A DNA stretch of 64,000 nucleotides from Cladorhizidae sp. MBARI D1340-BT2 (GCA_028752905.1 JAQNBH010000007.1:17105233-17169232); one strand, 5' to 3'. Counted from the stretch's first letter, positions 53,720 through 64,000 are shown. Notes: generated by a model not told the origin, from the letters alone. Numbers and translations: made by a program.

Positions 53720-54500
53720 ATTTGAAACCGGCTCATTCAACTGACACCTCATGTTGTCTTTGGCTGCTCAGCCATGAACTAGAAGTCTCTGTACTAATGG
53801 CAAGGGATATCACTGCTTCTTTTATTGTTTCTTCACCCTGTAATGTCTCCGCAGATCTCTCGGTGCCATAGTGTGCAAAGAGTGAGTGTGCAAAGAGTGA
53901 GTGTGCAAAGAGTGAGTGTGCTAAGAAACTTTTCTCCATAAGAGGACAGATCATTTGAGTCCACACTTCGTACTTTCCTTGGATCAAAGACACTCAGTGC
54001 TGACAAAATATCTCCAGAAGAAGCAAAACGGCTCGAAATGTTACCTTTCAGATGACTGGTGAATGCTTATGCTACTTTTTTCTGGAACAACTTGATATCT
54101 GCCCGAGTACTGTTTACTCCAGTTGCTCCTGCCAGGTTCTCACTTTCATCCCAAAGCTCTAGTAGACCCAATTTGCTGCTGGTACAACTTCATCACTCAA
54201 CATGTGAAGGGTTGCATCGACAAGACTAGATATGATGGACAAGTCCAAATGTTCGGTCTGGAGTGTTTCACCGAGTTTGGCTACTTGTAAGTGTGTAATC
54301 AAGCAAGCACATTGCTGCAACTGTTGCCTGCTTACTAAGAGCTTTGCTAAGTCCTAATGCTTCTGCCTCATGTGTGCTATCATGGATGTTATCTAGAGCA
54401 GTCACGATCGCAGAATAGCTGTCTTTATACACTTCTCATGTGCCAACCAGCGAGTATCAGAAGGCTTGGTAACCTTCAATTCTGGCATACCAAGTCCACG
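53720..54500 (-). pseudogene. ZNF862-like hAT-derived relic, copy 1
   Basis: The minus strand from about 54490 reads MPELKVTKPSDTRWLAHEKC, then AEALGL-like and VAAMCLLDYTL-like segments in shifting frames, QTEHLDLSIISSLVDATLHM and PAANWV. Later come KYEVWTQMICPLMEKSF, HYGTERSAETLQGEETIKEA and a stop near 53733. The order matches the C-terminal half of ZNF862-like proteins, which derive from hAT transposases. Stops and frame changes mark it as dead. A 15-bp unit is repeated three to four times inside it (53876-53922). Confidence 0.68.
53876..53922. repeat. 15-bp tandem repeat, 3 copies
   Basis: Unit AAAGAGTGAGTGTGC. It expands a short LFAHS peptide within the ZNF862-like relic. Confidence 0.92.
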
Positions 54501-54689
54501 CTGGATCTCTTTAAAAGGGATTCTGTTCTCTTTGGGGAGTAATGGTCATTTTTTTTTTTTACAGAGCCTGTTACAGAGCCTGTCTTATCAGCAGCACCAG
54601 TAAATGCACACACAGACAGTCTAAAATAAAATAAAAAATCTGGAAGACATGTCCCCAGACTCCCTTGCCATGCATGCCAACATAGGGTG

Positions 54690-54752
54690 TCCCCTCCCCC
54701 CCCCCCCCCCCCTGCATCCCTGCATGCCAACATAGGGTGCCCCCCCCCCCCT
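54690..54752. repeat. poly-C-bearing tandem duplication
   Basis: Two copies of TGCATGCCAACATAGGGTG, each followed by a long C run (about 20 and 10 C). Confidence 0.85.
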
Positions 54753-54988
54753 TCACCATTTTTGTGAATGAACGCCTAGCTGCAGGTATTAATGAAGTAC
54801 TCATCTCCACTCACGATCGTAATTGCAAGCTAACTGAACCAAACACACGCTGCAGAGATGAACGCGAGAGTTCATGCACATTCCATTTGTATGACACGCA
54901 TAGTAAACATTAATGATCCCCTGAGGCAAGTCTCTCTGGGCTCACGTGAGTTGCACCCACACATGCCTAACTGGAAATGGTCACCACA

Positions 54989-55070
54989 ACCTGCATGCAA
55001 CATGTATCCCTAACAACCTGCATGCAACATGTATCCCTAACAACCTGCATGCAACATGTATCCCTAACTC
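54989..55070. repeat. 27-bp tandem repeat, 3 copies
   Basis: Unit AACCTGCATGCAACATGTAT plus CCCTAAC, identical copies. Confidence 0.94.
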
Positions 55071-55183
55071 TACTCCACTATGCATACAGACACACACACA
55101 TAAAAAAATATATGCATTTAGAGATTATCAACCACTCTTTTTATAATCGCTCATTCCCTCAATCTGAAAGTAATGTTTCGTGA

Positions 55184-55270
55184 CTTGATAGAGCAGTCTT
55201 GATAGAGCAGTCTTGATAGAGCAGTCTTGATAGAGCAGTCTTGATAGAGCAGTCTAGATAGAGCAGTCTA
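55184..55270. repeat. 14-bp tandem repeat, 6 copies
   Basis: Unit TTGATAGAGCAGTC. The last copies change TTGA to TAGA. It lies just upstream of the 59-bp array. Confidence 0.93.
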
Positions 55271-55367
55271 GTGGGAATGTAGAGATAAAAATAATATTTA
55301 AAAAATAAATTTAAAAAATCCTCAAAAACTTTCATTTGTACAATAAATTTCTTTTTGCTGTTCGACA

Positions 55368-55391
55368 TTTCGGGTAGATCCTCTTCATCAG
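55368..55391 (-). ncRNA. hammerhead-like motif at the edge of the 59-bp array
   Basis: On the minus strand CTGATGA (55391-55385) is followed by AGAGGATCTACCC and GAAATG. The box order is as in the Penelope 3' motif, but stem II pairs poorly. It is the only unit of the array that retains a GAAA box. Confidence 0.35.
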
Positions 55392-56710
55392 GAATAATGA
55401 GATGCTAAGACTCGCGTGAGGTGTTGGGGAGATGCTCTAGCCTTCAGGAATAATGAGATGCTAAGACTCCCGTGAGGTGTTGGGGAGATGCTCTAGCCTT
55501 CATCAGGAATAATGAGATGCTAAGACTCGCGTGAGGTGTTGGGGAGATGCTCTAGCCTTCATCAGGAATAATGAGATGCTAAGACTCCCGTGAGGTGTTG
55601 GGGAGATGCTCTAGCCTTCATCAGGAATAATGAGATGCTAAGACTCGCGTGAGGTGTTGGGGAGATGCTCTAGCCTTCATCAGGAATAATGAGATGCTAA
55701 GACTCCCGTGAGGTGTTGGGGAGATGCTCTAGCCTTCATCAGGAATAATGAGATGCTAAGACTCCCGTGAGGTGTTGGGGAGATGCTCTAGCCTTCATCA
55801 GGAATAATGAGATGCTAAGACTCCCGTGAGGTGTTGGGGAGATGCTCTAGCCTTCATCAGGAATAATGAGATGCTAAGACTCGCGTGAGGTGTTGGGGAG
55901 ATGCTCTAGCCTTCATCAGGAATAATGAGATGCTAAGACTCCCGTGAGGTGTTGGGGAGATGCTCTAGCCTTCATCAGGAATAATGAGATGCTAAGACTC
56001 GCGTGAGGTGTTGGGGAGATGCTCTAGCCTTCATCAGGAATAATGAGATGCTAAGACTCCCGTGAGGTGTTGGGGAGATGCTCTAGCCTTCATCAGGAAT
56101 AATGAGATGCTAAGACTCGCGTGAGGTGTTGGGGAGATACTCTAGCCTTCATCAGGAATAATGAGATGCTAAGACTCCCGTGAGGTGTTGGGGAGATGCT
56201 CTAGCCTTCATCAGGAATAATGAGATGCTAAGACTCGCGTGAGGTGTTGGGGAGATGCTCTAGCCTTCATCAGCAATAATGAGATGCTTACTCACGTGAG
56301 GTATTGGGGAGATGCTCTAGCCTTCATCAGGAATAATGAGATGCTTACTCACGTGAGGTATTGGGGAGATGCTCTAGCCTTCATCAGGAATAATGAGATG
56401 CTAAGACTCCCGTGAGGTGTTTGGGAGATGCTCTTCATCAGGAATAATGAGATGCTAAGACTCACGTGAGGTGTTGGGTAGATGCTCTAGCCTTCATCAG
56501 GAATAATGAGATGCTAAGACTCCCATGAGGTGTTTGGGAGATGCTCTTCATCAGGAATAATGAGATGCTAAGACTCATGTGAGGTATTGGGGAGATGCTC
56601 TAGCCTTCATCAGGAATAATGAGATGCTAAGACTCCCGTGAGGTGTTGGGGAGATGCTCTAGCCTTCATCAGGAATAATGAGATGCTAGGACTCACATGA
56701 CGTGTTGTTG
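55385..56710. repeat. 59-bp satellite array, about 22 copies, derived from the Penelope hammerhead region
   Basis: Plus-strand unit: TTCATCAGGAATAATGAGAT, then GCTAAGACTCSCGTGAGGTG, then TTGGGGAGATGCTCTAGCC. Read on the minus strand each unit holds CTGATGAAGGCTAGAGCAT, the first half of the hammerhead-like motif. It also holds GTCTTAGCATCTCATT, which precedes the same motif at 63060. Units carrying CGCG and CCCG largely alternate between 55400 and 56260, giving a 118-bp higher-order period. Units after 56280 are more divergent. Confidence 0.95.
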
Positions 56711-56839
56711 CACCTATAATTCTATTCGTTGTTAGTGCGATTGGTTTTAAAATAATTTCTTCCATTGCCGAGTTTGTGGGTATGTCTAATTATGGTATGC
56801 AATCCACTAAATTTCACAGACGGACTAGAATCACTCTCG

Positions 56840-57140
56840 GGTGGCTGCTGCTGCAATGTGTCATGGACAATCCCAATACTCGGGTGGTCGCTGTGCAACG
56901 TGTCATGGACAATCCCAATACTCGGGTGGTCACTGCTGCAACGTGTCATGGACAATCCCAATACTCGGGTGGTCACTGCTGCAACGTGTCATGGACAATC
57001 CCAATACTCGGGTAGTCGCTGTGCAACGTGTCATGGACAATCCCAATACTCGGGTGGCTGCTGCTGCAACATGTCATGGACAATCCCAACACTCGGGTGG
57101 CCGCTGTGCAACGTGTCATGGACAATCCCAACACCAGCTA
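56840..57140. repeat. 42-43-bp minisatellite, 7 copies
   Basis: Unit TGTCATGGACAATCCCAATA then CTCGGGTGGTCGCTGTGCAA, CG. Copies alternate irregularly between GCTGTGCAA and GCTGCTGCAA forms. The open frames across it are by-products. Confidence 0.94.
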
Positions 57141-57144
57141 TACA

Positions 57145-59940
57145 CTGTCCAAAGTTGCTGTCCACCTAACCCTAGCCCTAGCCAGTATCAGGTGGGCACC
57201 ATTGGAGCATGTGCGAAGTAATTGAGACACAGATTGAAGCCACACCCAGTAGGTAACACACTGGCTTTCCAGTCGGTTGAGGGGAGAGAGAGGGGCTGAG
57301 GACAGAGGCCAACTGAACCCAGCGATAACATAAAGGAAGTGCAGATGGGAGGAAACTGTCGCTGAGCACGCAGCAAGTGCCAATTCCTTTACACAATATG
57401 CGTGAGTGGGAGGGTGTGGTGTCATTATGCTAAGTCCTGGTCGGCAAGGAAATGCACAAAGCCTGCCATGTGAACTCTCTCTGACGCAGACAAACTCGTT
57501 GGCTTACTCCGAGCTCTTATCTAAGTTGCCTTGGTTATTGGCATCACCTAGGAGATACAAATCTGAAACAGACACTACAAGGAAGTGTGCTGGTACACAG
57601 CAGGAGCTCTATATCTCTATAAATCACTCGTAACACTCAGCTATATCATCTCACCAATAGTTACTCCACTTCTCTCACACTCCTTCCCCACAATCCTTTC
57701 CCCCACCATCCTCCACTCCCTTATCCAATTAATTAATCACATGCTCAACAACGGACCATCAACACCCTCACTTACTTAACACACACTCACAACCACCCAA
57801 TCATGATCTGTAGCTAAAAGCTTGCTACATGCCAGCAAGCCTAAATTGGTAATTATGCATAGCTCTAGCAATTGCCAGCACCACATCAAACAGTGTGACC
57901 CTGTGTACTGCATACACCCTTTATAAGGGCATAGGCAAATAGTGCAGGAACCACAAACAGGCTAGTTGGCCTATTGGGTTCCACATTTGAGGATAGGTTT
58001 GATCCAAAGAGTGCTTTGGAATCACAGCAAGTGCATCGAGGTTTTATAAAAGCATTATATTCATACAGCCTAGTGTGAAGTAGACAGTTGTGAGTGGTGT
58101 GTCTTTAGTGAGGTTTGAAAAACAGCCACACACATACCCAATAGCTAGTGATGCTTAGCAATACCACAAACATCATTTTGGAAAACACACAAATTTGATT
58201 CCCCTCCCCCCCCCCAAAAAATGTTCCTACTTCACAAAATGTTCTACTTCACAAAATGATATATATTAGGTGCTAGAAGATGTCCTTCAAGAACACCAGA
58301 GCAAACGTTTTCAACTGCAATACCCAAGAATTTGATAGCTACAGTATAATTTACTCTCACCTATTCCCTGTTCTTCTGTTAGATTCTCCTAATGGACAAA
58401 CGACAACAGAAAATTACATTAAAATCCAAGCCTTTTTTATATCCGCTTACGTACCACCATTTTCAAGATCTCAAGTAACAGAACGGAGAGCCTATTATGA
58501 CGTCTAGCCCGATTGGAGTATGTGGCGGTGGGTAACTGAAGGACGTGAAATGCAGTAGGCGGGTACGGGGGAGGGGAGGAGTTTTCAAAAGTTGTCACGT
58601 GATGCGTGGTTGCACGGGCTACTAAATATTAGGTAATGATCGTAAAACTCAGATAGGGGTAGAGTCATAAAAGTCAGCTGCGGAAGCAGCTCCTGGTAGC
58701 TCCTGGATGGATTTTTCATCCACTCATGCAGGAAAGGGAGGAACGTTGTGGGACCCCTTGGACTCAAAAGATTGGGATAAAGAGTCGTACAGCAGGGATG
58801 CAATTATCAGAATCAAGAGGTTCGATTTCAGGATAGGGACACACACACACACTCTTCCATATCTCCCCTAGATTTTCTTAGCTAGATATAATGTGCCAAA
58901 GCAAAAGCAGTCGATGTTAAATTTACAAAGCGCCTTCCCACTCCCCTCCCCACCCTTGTTGGATCGAAATTATCAGCTGCTTTTAAATGGGCTGAGTTTC
59001 CATTCTAAAGACGGAGTTTCCACCAAAACTCTCAAAATGGGTGTGGCCAATGTGGATGACATCATAAACAGAGACAAAACAAGATGCTTTCTGTATGTTG
59101 GATTGTGAAGCTGACCTGTACCAGGAAAGTGAAGGAAACGGAGTTCTGAATCTTTAATTTCTGCTACATGTGAGATGAAATGATGCAGTGCATGTCATGA
59201 AGGCTGCATGCACCTGCACGGACCACAAGCATGGGTTAATTAATCTCCACCCCTGCAGTGGTGGGTAGAACTACTCCATTGTGTCTCCAGACCCTCTTTC
59301 CTCCCCACGAAGGAGGTTAAGAGTCGGCTGGTATATATGTGAGACGATAGCGTAGGTCAAGACTAGTGAAATTGATTTTGAATCAAGAAGTGAATCAAGA
59401 AGTGGGTCAGCATTAAATAATCGATAATGTTCTTCCCCGCCTGTTTAAGGAGGACGACCCCCGGTGTGCCTTCCAATCATAATGGGCGCCACACTTTCAT
59501 GTTTGTTTATTTTGTATCGTCACAGTTCAAAGTTCATTTAATTATGTGAAACTTTGCTATGATAATATTGAAATACAATTCTAGCTGAAATATGGCAGCT
59601 GCTACATAGTTGTCGGGTTTGTCTGTTTCTCTTTCCTGCACTGTCTTGTCTCAGCTGTGGCTAAGTGCATTCAAAGGAAGACTGGAATAGTTCCTAAATG
59701 GAGAGCTGACTTTCCATGGATGATGGTAGTGGATGATGATGGTAGTGGATGATGATGGTTGAGGAATGATGTGCTTATTGTGCCACAAGCAGAGCTGGCA
59801 TTTTAAGAAAGCTGCCTTATTAGGGTAGACTTGGGCTTGGTGAAACACCGCCAGAGTGAGTAACACATGACTGCAGTGAAGATGGAAGCTCATCTGTGCT
59901 CCTCCAGGAGAGATGGTGGAATAGCAGTGGCTTCTTTCAG
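57145..59940. other. stretch without recognised gene
   Basis: Several short open frames exist on both strands (for example 57138-57425 minus and 58280-58507 plus), but none shows a domain or splice-bounded structure. Pyrimidine-rich sequence occurs at 57640-57720. A short GATGATGGTAGTG duplication lies at 59720-59760. Confidence 0.45.
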
Positions 59941-59941
59941 G

Positions 59942-59944
<3 letters not shown>

Positions 59945-59972
<28 letters not shown>
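59945..59972. repeat. poly-G run (G28)
   Basis: Homopolymer preceded by GGGGAGGGA, the longest in the window. It has G-quadruplex potential. Confidence 0.95.
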
Positions 59973-60189
59973 AAGGGTTATGCTATCCTATAAGAGAATA
60001 AAGATGTCTAAACTGCCAACAGAAGGCCTATTGTCTAGAGAAACAGCTCACAGAACTGGTTTCCAATGGGAACAATGCAAATTTTGATTACATTTGTATG
60101 TTGGAACCTCGCGGAGTGGGGGGACCAAGAGGTGCTGCAACCTAAAGAACGCTGAATTGCAACTTATTTAATCAAGAAGGACATATGTG

Positions 60190-60705
60190 TGAATACTGGT
60201 CATGTACACACACACACCATAAACATACAGTGCATGCATGTGTGGCTAGACACTGGTCATGTACACATCAGCATAAACATGCAGTGCATGTATGTGAGGC
60301 TAGATACTGGCCATGCACACATACACCATAAACATACAGTGCATGCATGTGTGGCTAGACACTGGTCATGTACACACCATAAACATGCAGTACATGTATG
60401 TGTGGCTAGACACTGGTCATGCACACATACACCATAAATACAGTGCATGTATGTGTGGCTAGACACTGGTCATGCACACATACACCATAAACATGCAGTG
60501 CATGCATGTGTGGCTAGACACTGGTCATGTACACACACCATAAACATACAGTGCATGTATGAGTGGCTAGACACTGGTCATGTACACACACACCATAAAC
60601 ATACAGTGCATGCATGTGTGGCTAGACACTGGTCATGCACACATACACCATAAACATACAGTGCATGTATGTGTGGCTAGACACTGGTCATGTACATAGT
60701 TACAG
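60190..60705. repeat. about 55-bp minisatellite, about 10 copies
   Basis: Unit ACTGGTCATGTACACACACA then CCATAAACATACAGTGCATG then CATGTGTGGCTAGAC. Length varies because of CA-repeat differences. Confidence 0.95.
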
Positions 60706-60709
60706 TAAG

Positions 60710-61160
60710 TTTTCCATTATGCTTGGATTTCATCCGATGAAATTAAAGCACTTTATGTGAACTCTTCACCTTCAACAGATTTAGCAACCTTGTCTTTTCC
60801 AAAGTGGCCAACCAGCATGCGGATAGAATCTTCTCCATATGGTGCATAATCCGGAGAATCAAATTTTTGGAGCTTCCAAAGGATCAAAAGATGCTAAAGA
60901 TGATACCACTTCTTGAGAGCAAAAACGGCTTTTGGAGTTGCTTGTCAGGTCGTAATGACTGTTTCCTGGAAGCGTTTAATGTTTTCCACCTTCAGCAGCT
61001 GCCTCTAGATCCTCACATTCATCTAACAACTGAAAGACCCAGTTTGCTGCCAGTGTGTGTTCAGTAGAGTCGTTGATACTGCAGTCAAATCGAGCCTTTG
61101 ACCTTGAAGGGTGTTGCCCGAATTAGTTACTTGAGGTAAGACACTGTGGCAGGTGTTGAA
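60710..61160 (-). pseudogene. ZNF862-like hAT-derived relic, copy 2
   Basis: The minus strand from about 61140 reads NSGNTLQGQRLDLTAVSTLL-like, WQQTG, then NIKRFQETVITT, then DSPDYAPYGEDSIRMLVGHF then GKDKVAKSVEGEEFT, with stops between. It matches the same protein region as copy 1 at 53.7-54.5 kb (QTEHLDL..., HYGTERSAETLQGEETIKEA). It is truncated on the upstream side by the 40-bp minisatellite. Confidence 0.62.
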
Positions 61161-61168
61161 GTCAATAA

Positions 61169-61720
61169 CCCTTTCTCCTGTAGGGGCCTGAAGACTTGTA
61201 CAATAACCCCTTCCTCCTGTCGGGGCCTGAAGACCTTGTACAATAACCCCTTCCTCCTGTAGGGGCCTGAAGACTTGTACAATAACCCCTTCCTCCTGTA
61301 GGGCCTGAAGACCTTGTACAATAACCCCTCCCCCCTGTAGGGGCCTGAAGACCTTGTACAATAACCCCTTCCTCCTGTAGGGCCTGAAGACCTTGTACAA
61401 TAACCCCTCCCCCCTGTAGGGGCCTGAAGACCTTGTACAATAACCCCTTCCTCCTGTAGGGCCTGAAGACCTTGTACAATAACCCCTTCCCCCTGTAGGG
61501 GCCTGAAGACCTTGTACAATAACCCCTCCCCCTATAAGAGCCTGAAGACCTTGTACAATAACCATTTCCCCCTGTAGGGGCCTGAAGACTTGTATAATAA
61601 CCCCTTCCTCCTGTAGGGGCCTGAAGACTTGTACAATAACCCCTCCTCCTGTAGGGGCCTGCACACCTTATATAATGCCTCTTCCCACTTGTAGGGACCT
61701 GCAGACCATTTATAAAGACC
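61169..61720. repeat. 40-bp minisatellite, about 13 copies
   Basis: Unit TTCCTCCTGTAGGGGCCTGA then AGACCTTGTACAATAACCCC, with 1-bp indels (AGGGCC / AGGGGCC, GACTTG / GACCTTG). The long minus-strand frames here arise from the repeat. Confidence 0.95.
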
Positions 61721-61724
61721 CCCT

Positions 61725-62160
61725 TCCTGGGATATGTGTGGTCCCTAATGCTGACAGCATCACTGAAGTGAGTTTGCATCTGTAGTCTAGTCAGGAGGTA
61801 CATGTATCTGAGCCCAAATTGCAACATAATTGCAATGCATTTTAGAGAGAGGTCTCTAGACCAACACATTAAAAATGCACCAGAACGCACTATGGTACAC
61901 ACTGCAGTTTGAATAAATCCAATATGGCTGCCAGAATTCCCGAAGACAACCTTTTTGGCCATTTAGTAAGTACTAATGGCCATATATTAAGTACTATTTT
62001 AAGTTTAAAATGCATTTCTTGGTAATGGGAACTTTTGGTGGATATATATATATTTTTTATATGTGGGCGCTTTCTTAATTTGCACAAATCCAATATGGCT
62101 GCCCAAATTCCTTGGATGATCTCTCACTTCGTTGTCTGGAGCAACAGTACACACTGTTAC
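61725..62160. other. non-coding stretch with a short dispersed repeat
   Basis: The phrase AAATCCAATATGGCTGCC occurs at about 61916-61933 and again at about 62086-62103, each with a similar AATTCC(C/T) context. It suggests a ~170-bp imperfect duplication. No gene. Confidence 0.6.
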
Positions 62161-62167
62161 TGTATTT

Positions 62168-62306
62168 TGTTGCAGCGACAGAATTCCCTGGTGACTACAT
62201 GTATGTTGCAGCAACAGAGTTCCCTGGTGACTATGTTGCAACGACAGAGTGCCCTGGTGACTATGTTGCAGCGACAGAATTCCCTGGTGACTATGTTGCA
62301 GCAACT
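62168..62306. repeat. 30-bp minisatellite, 4-5 copies
   Basis: Unit GTTGCAGCGACAGAATTCCC plus TGGTGACTAT. 30 is a multiple of three, so frames stay open. Confidence 0.94.
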
Positions 62307-62309
62307 GAC

Positions 62310-63060
62310 CAATCAAATTGCTCCATGTGGAGCTAAATGGTTTCAACTGCCCCATGCTGTAAAGAGGTGTCTTAATAATGAATCTCTAACTGACCAATGG
62401 AACATCTCCACATAAATCCAGCGTTTTCCTTAGTACCCAAGCTGTAACTCATAGGCCAAGTAAAGTCACCAACCTAGAACCAACCAATCAAATTGCTCAG
62501 ATATGTCTGTCTATTGCCTAAGCTCCTGTTATTCACAAAATCCCTCGAGGCTAAAACTTGAGAGGGGAAAGAAAACCAAAATGTCCCAATGTGGACCACA
62601 AACATATGATGACCCTTTACCTAAATGAAATAAAGTACACCAATATTATAACGCTTTCTTGTATATTTGATTTGGTGTGCATAATTTTGTATGGTCAAAG
62701 GTGTAATAGTCATGGGTGCTGGAATGGGTGGAGTCACTGAAGTGGGTATGGTCACTAGTTTGGCTCTTGAGGTCAGTGTTTGGTTATGCTTGTCTGTCTC
62801 CATGACTCGGCCAGCTCCAGCTTAGACGGCTAGCCGCTGGTTTGACTTCCATTGTGAGAGCTGAGGACCAACATAATGCCAAAGGTCGATGCGTGAAGTT
62901 CAGCCTGTTCCTCCTCGTGGTGGACACAGGAGCTAAATTTTATGCTTCGGGAGCACCCAAGAAGACACATGACATGGATCCTCTGAAGAGCCAAGCTCTT
63001 TGTGCTCGTACTGTATATGCTGCATGACCGGAAGGCTCGGTGGAAGAATCACCAGCTAGA
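62310..63060. other. stretch without confident gene
   Basis: Short open frames only. The right part (about 62990-63060) leads directly into the Penelope-like 3' motif and may be degraded Penelope sequence, but no RT or nuclease motif is recognisable. Confidence 0.4.
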
Positions 63061-63155
63061 GTCTTAGCATCTCATTTCTCCTGATGAAGGCTAGAGCATT
63101 TAGTCGAAACATCGAGAGATTCAATTTCAAGTTCATTATTGAGAAGGTCATTGTA
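63060..63155 (+). mobile_element. second Penelope-like 3' terminal fragment
   Basis: CTGATGAAGGCTAGAGCATT at 63081 is followed by TAGTCGAAACATCGAG, then TTCATTATTGAGAAGGTCAT. It parallels 48698-48775. Its left flank (GTCTTAGCATCTCATT) is the sequence found in every unit of the 59-bp array. Confidence 0.6.
63081..63110 (+). ncRNA. hammerhead-like motif, second Penelope 3' copy
   Basis: CTGATGA at 63081-63087, stem II (GGCTAG / TTAGTC with G-T pairs) and GAAAC at 63106-63110. The same extra A after the first box is present as at 48698. Helices I and III are not shown. Confidence 0.42.
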
Positions 63156-63255
63156 AGATGAGATGGTTGTTCTGCAGAACAGCTGTTTGTCACTCTGATA
63201 TGAGTATCTTCACTTTCAAACACTTACTTGCCTTCTACTCTAGTGTATACCAACT

Positions 63256-63648
63256 ATGTACACACATCTATCTGTCCATACTTTATGTGCACACATCTAT
63301 CTGTCTATACTTTATGTACACACATCTATCTGTCTATACTTTATGTACACACATCTATCTGTCTATACTTTATGTACACACATCTATCTGTCTATACTTT
63401 ATGTACACACATCTATCTGTCTATACTTTATGTACACACATCTATCTGTCTATACTTTATGTACACACATCTATCTGTCTATACTTTATGTGCACACATC
63501 TATCTGTCTATACTTTATGTACACACATCTATCTGTCTATACTTTATGTACACACATCTATCTGTCTATACTTTATGTACACACATCTATCTGTCTATAC
63601 TTTATGTACACACATCTATCTGTCTATACTTTATGTGCATACAACTAT
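63256..63648. repeat. 29-bp minisatellite, about 13 copies
   Basis: Unit TACACACATCTATCTGTCTA plus TACTTTATG. Copies are near-identical; a few have TGCACACA. The 203- and 150-codon open frames over it are repeat artefacts. Confidence 0.96.
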
Positions 63649-63702
63649 GCATCAAGCTATCTATTTCTTTATATATTTATTTGCTTGTTTTATTTACTAT
63701 TA

Positions 63703-63706
<4 letters not shown>

Positions 63707-63748
<42 letters not shown>

Positions 63749-63895
63749 CATGATGATCATGATGATCATTATTGTTGTTATTATTATGATCATTATTATC
63801 TTTGCTATTATATTATTATTATTATTATTATTATTATGACATATTATTATGTCAAATGTCAATGTCGTTGTTGTTGTTGTTGCTGCTGTTGTTGT
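63707..63895. repeat. (GAT)n, (ATT)n, (GTT)n trinucleotide tract
   Basis: Successive trinucleotide blocks: GAT at 63708-63765, mixed ATT/ATC to 63840, then GTT/GCT at 63867-63893. Confidence 0.95.
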
Positions 63896-64000
63896 ATTAT
63901 CATGGCATGTTCAATGTGGAGTGATTGTGTGGAACATGTTGACTCGTCCAATCCTAGATCGATATTCTCATTACCGGACCATTTGACACTCCTTACGAGG

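Noticed and set aside
55385..56710. CRISPR array
   Set aside because: The 59-bp units are directly adjacent with no unique spacers, in a eukaryotic context. It is a satellite.
61023..61962. Three overlapping minus-strand ORFs of 130-266 codons with GLQAPTGG-like repeats
   Set aside because: They are products of the 40-bp minisatellite read in several frames. There is no start or splice context.
63228..63839. 203-codon plus-strand ORF
   Set aside because: It is a translation of the 29-bp minisatellite and the following GAT/ATT microsatellite. The frame stays open only because of the repeat.

Overview
This is a 64 kb window of a eukaryotic, almost certainly metazoan, genome. It is AT-rich, with intron-split genes, modular extracellular-domain exons, four or more retroelement families and very dense minisatellites. 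A modular SRCR/FN3/Ig surface protein, a CARD-plus-Death-fold protein and many intronic tandem repeats suggest a sponge-like marine invertebrate. That placement is inference: no ribosomal or mitochondrial marker is present. A run of 100 Ns (15478-15577) marks an assembly gap.

Layout. (1) 1.9-12.9 kb, minus strand: a secreted or membrane modular gene with signal peptide, half an SRCR domain, FN3, FN3, Ig-like, FN3, FN3 and FN3. Most domain exons are phase 1-1. The Ig exon has an in-frame TAG. (2) 16.0-23.5 kb: a broken minus-strand Ty3/Gypsy element (Gypsy-2), split by a younger plus-strand Gypsy (Gypsy-1, 16216-20467) with identical ~165 bp LTRs and an intact 1022-aa pol ORF. (3) 23.7-25.75 kb: a decayed hAT-type transposase gene (TTF zinc finger, DUF4371-like), minus strand. 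(4) 26.3-31.5 kb, plus strand: a CARD-like plus Death-like adaptor gene. Its large intron holds a 690 bp foldback element flanked by ~200 bp direct repeats. (5) 33503-38998: a complete, very young LTR retrotransposon with a ~1500-aa ORF ordered Gag-PR-INT-RT-RNaseH (Gmr1-type), near-identical LTRs and a 5-bp target duplication. (6) 39.3-42.4 kb: relics of older Gypsy elements. (7) 43.8-49.4 kb, minus strand: a myosin essential light chain gene (four coding exons seen, one GC-AG intron), with a decayed Penelope-like element in one intron and a 21-bp minisatellite in another. (8) 50-64 kb: no confident host gene. It contains about a dozen minisatellites, two ZNF862-like hAT relics, and two further copies of the Penelope 3'-end hammerhead-like motif. 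One of these has been amplified into a 59-bp tandem array.

The host genes are unrelated to one another: cell-surface recognition, death-fold signalling and actomyosin. The most notable items are the INT-before-RT Gypsy element, the hammerhead-motif-derived satellite, the long foldback element, and single lesions (one TAG, one AT-run frameshift) in otherwise coherent host exons. All calls come from reading translated sequence and splice signals by eye. No database search was run.
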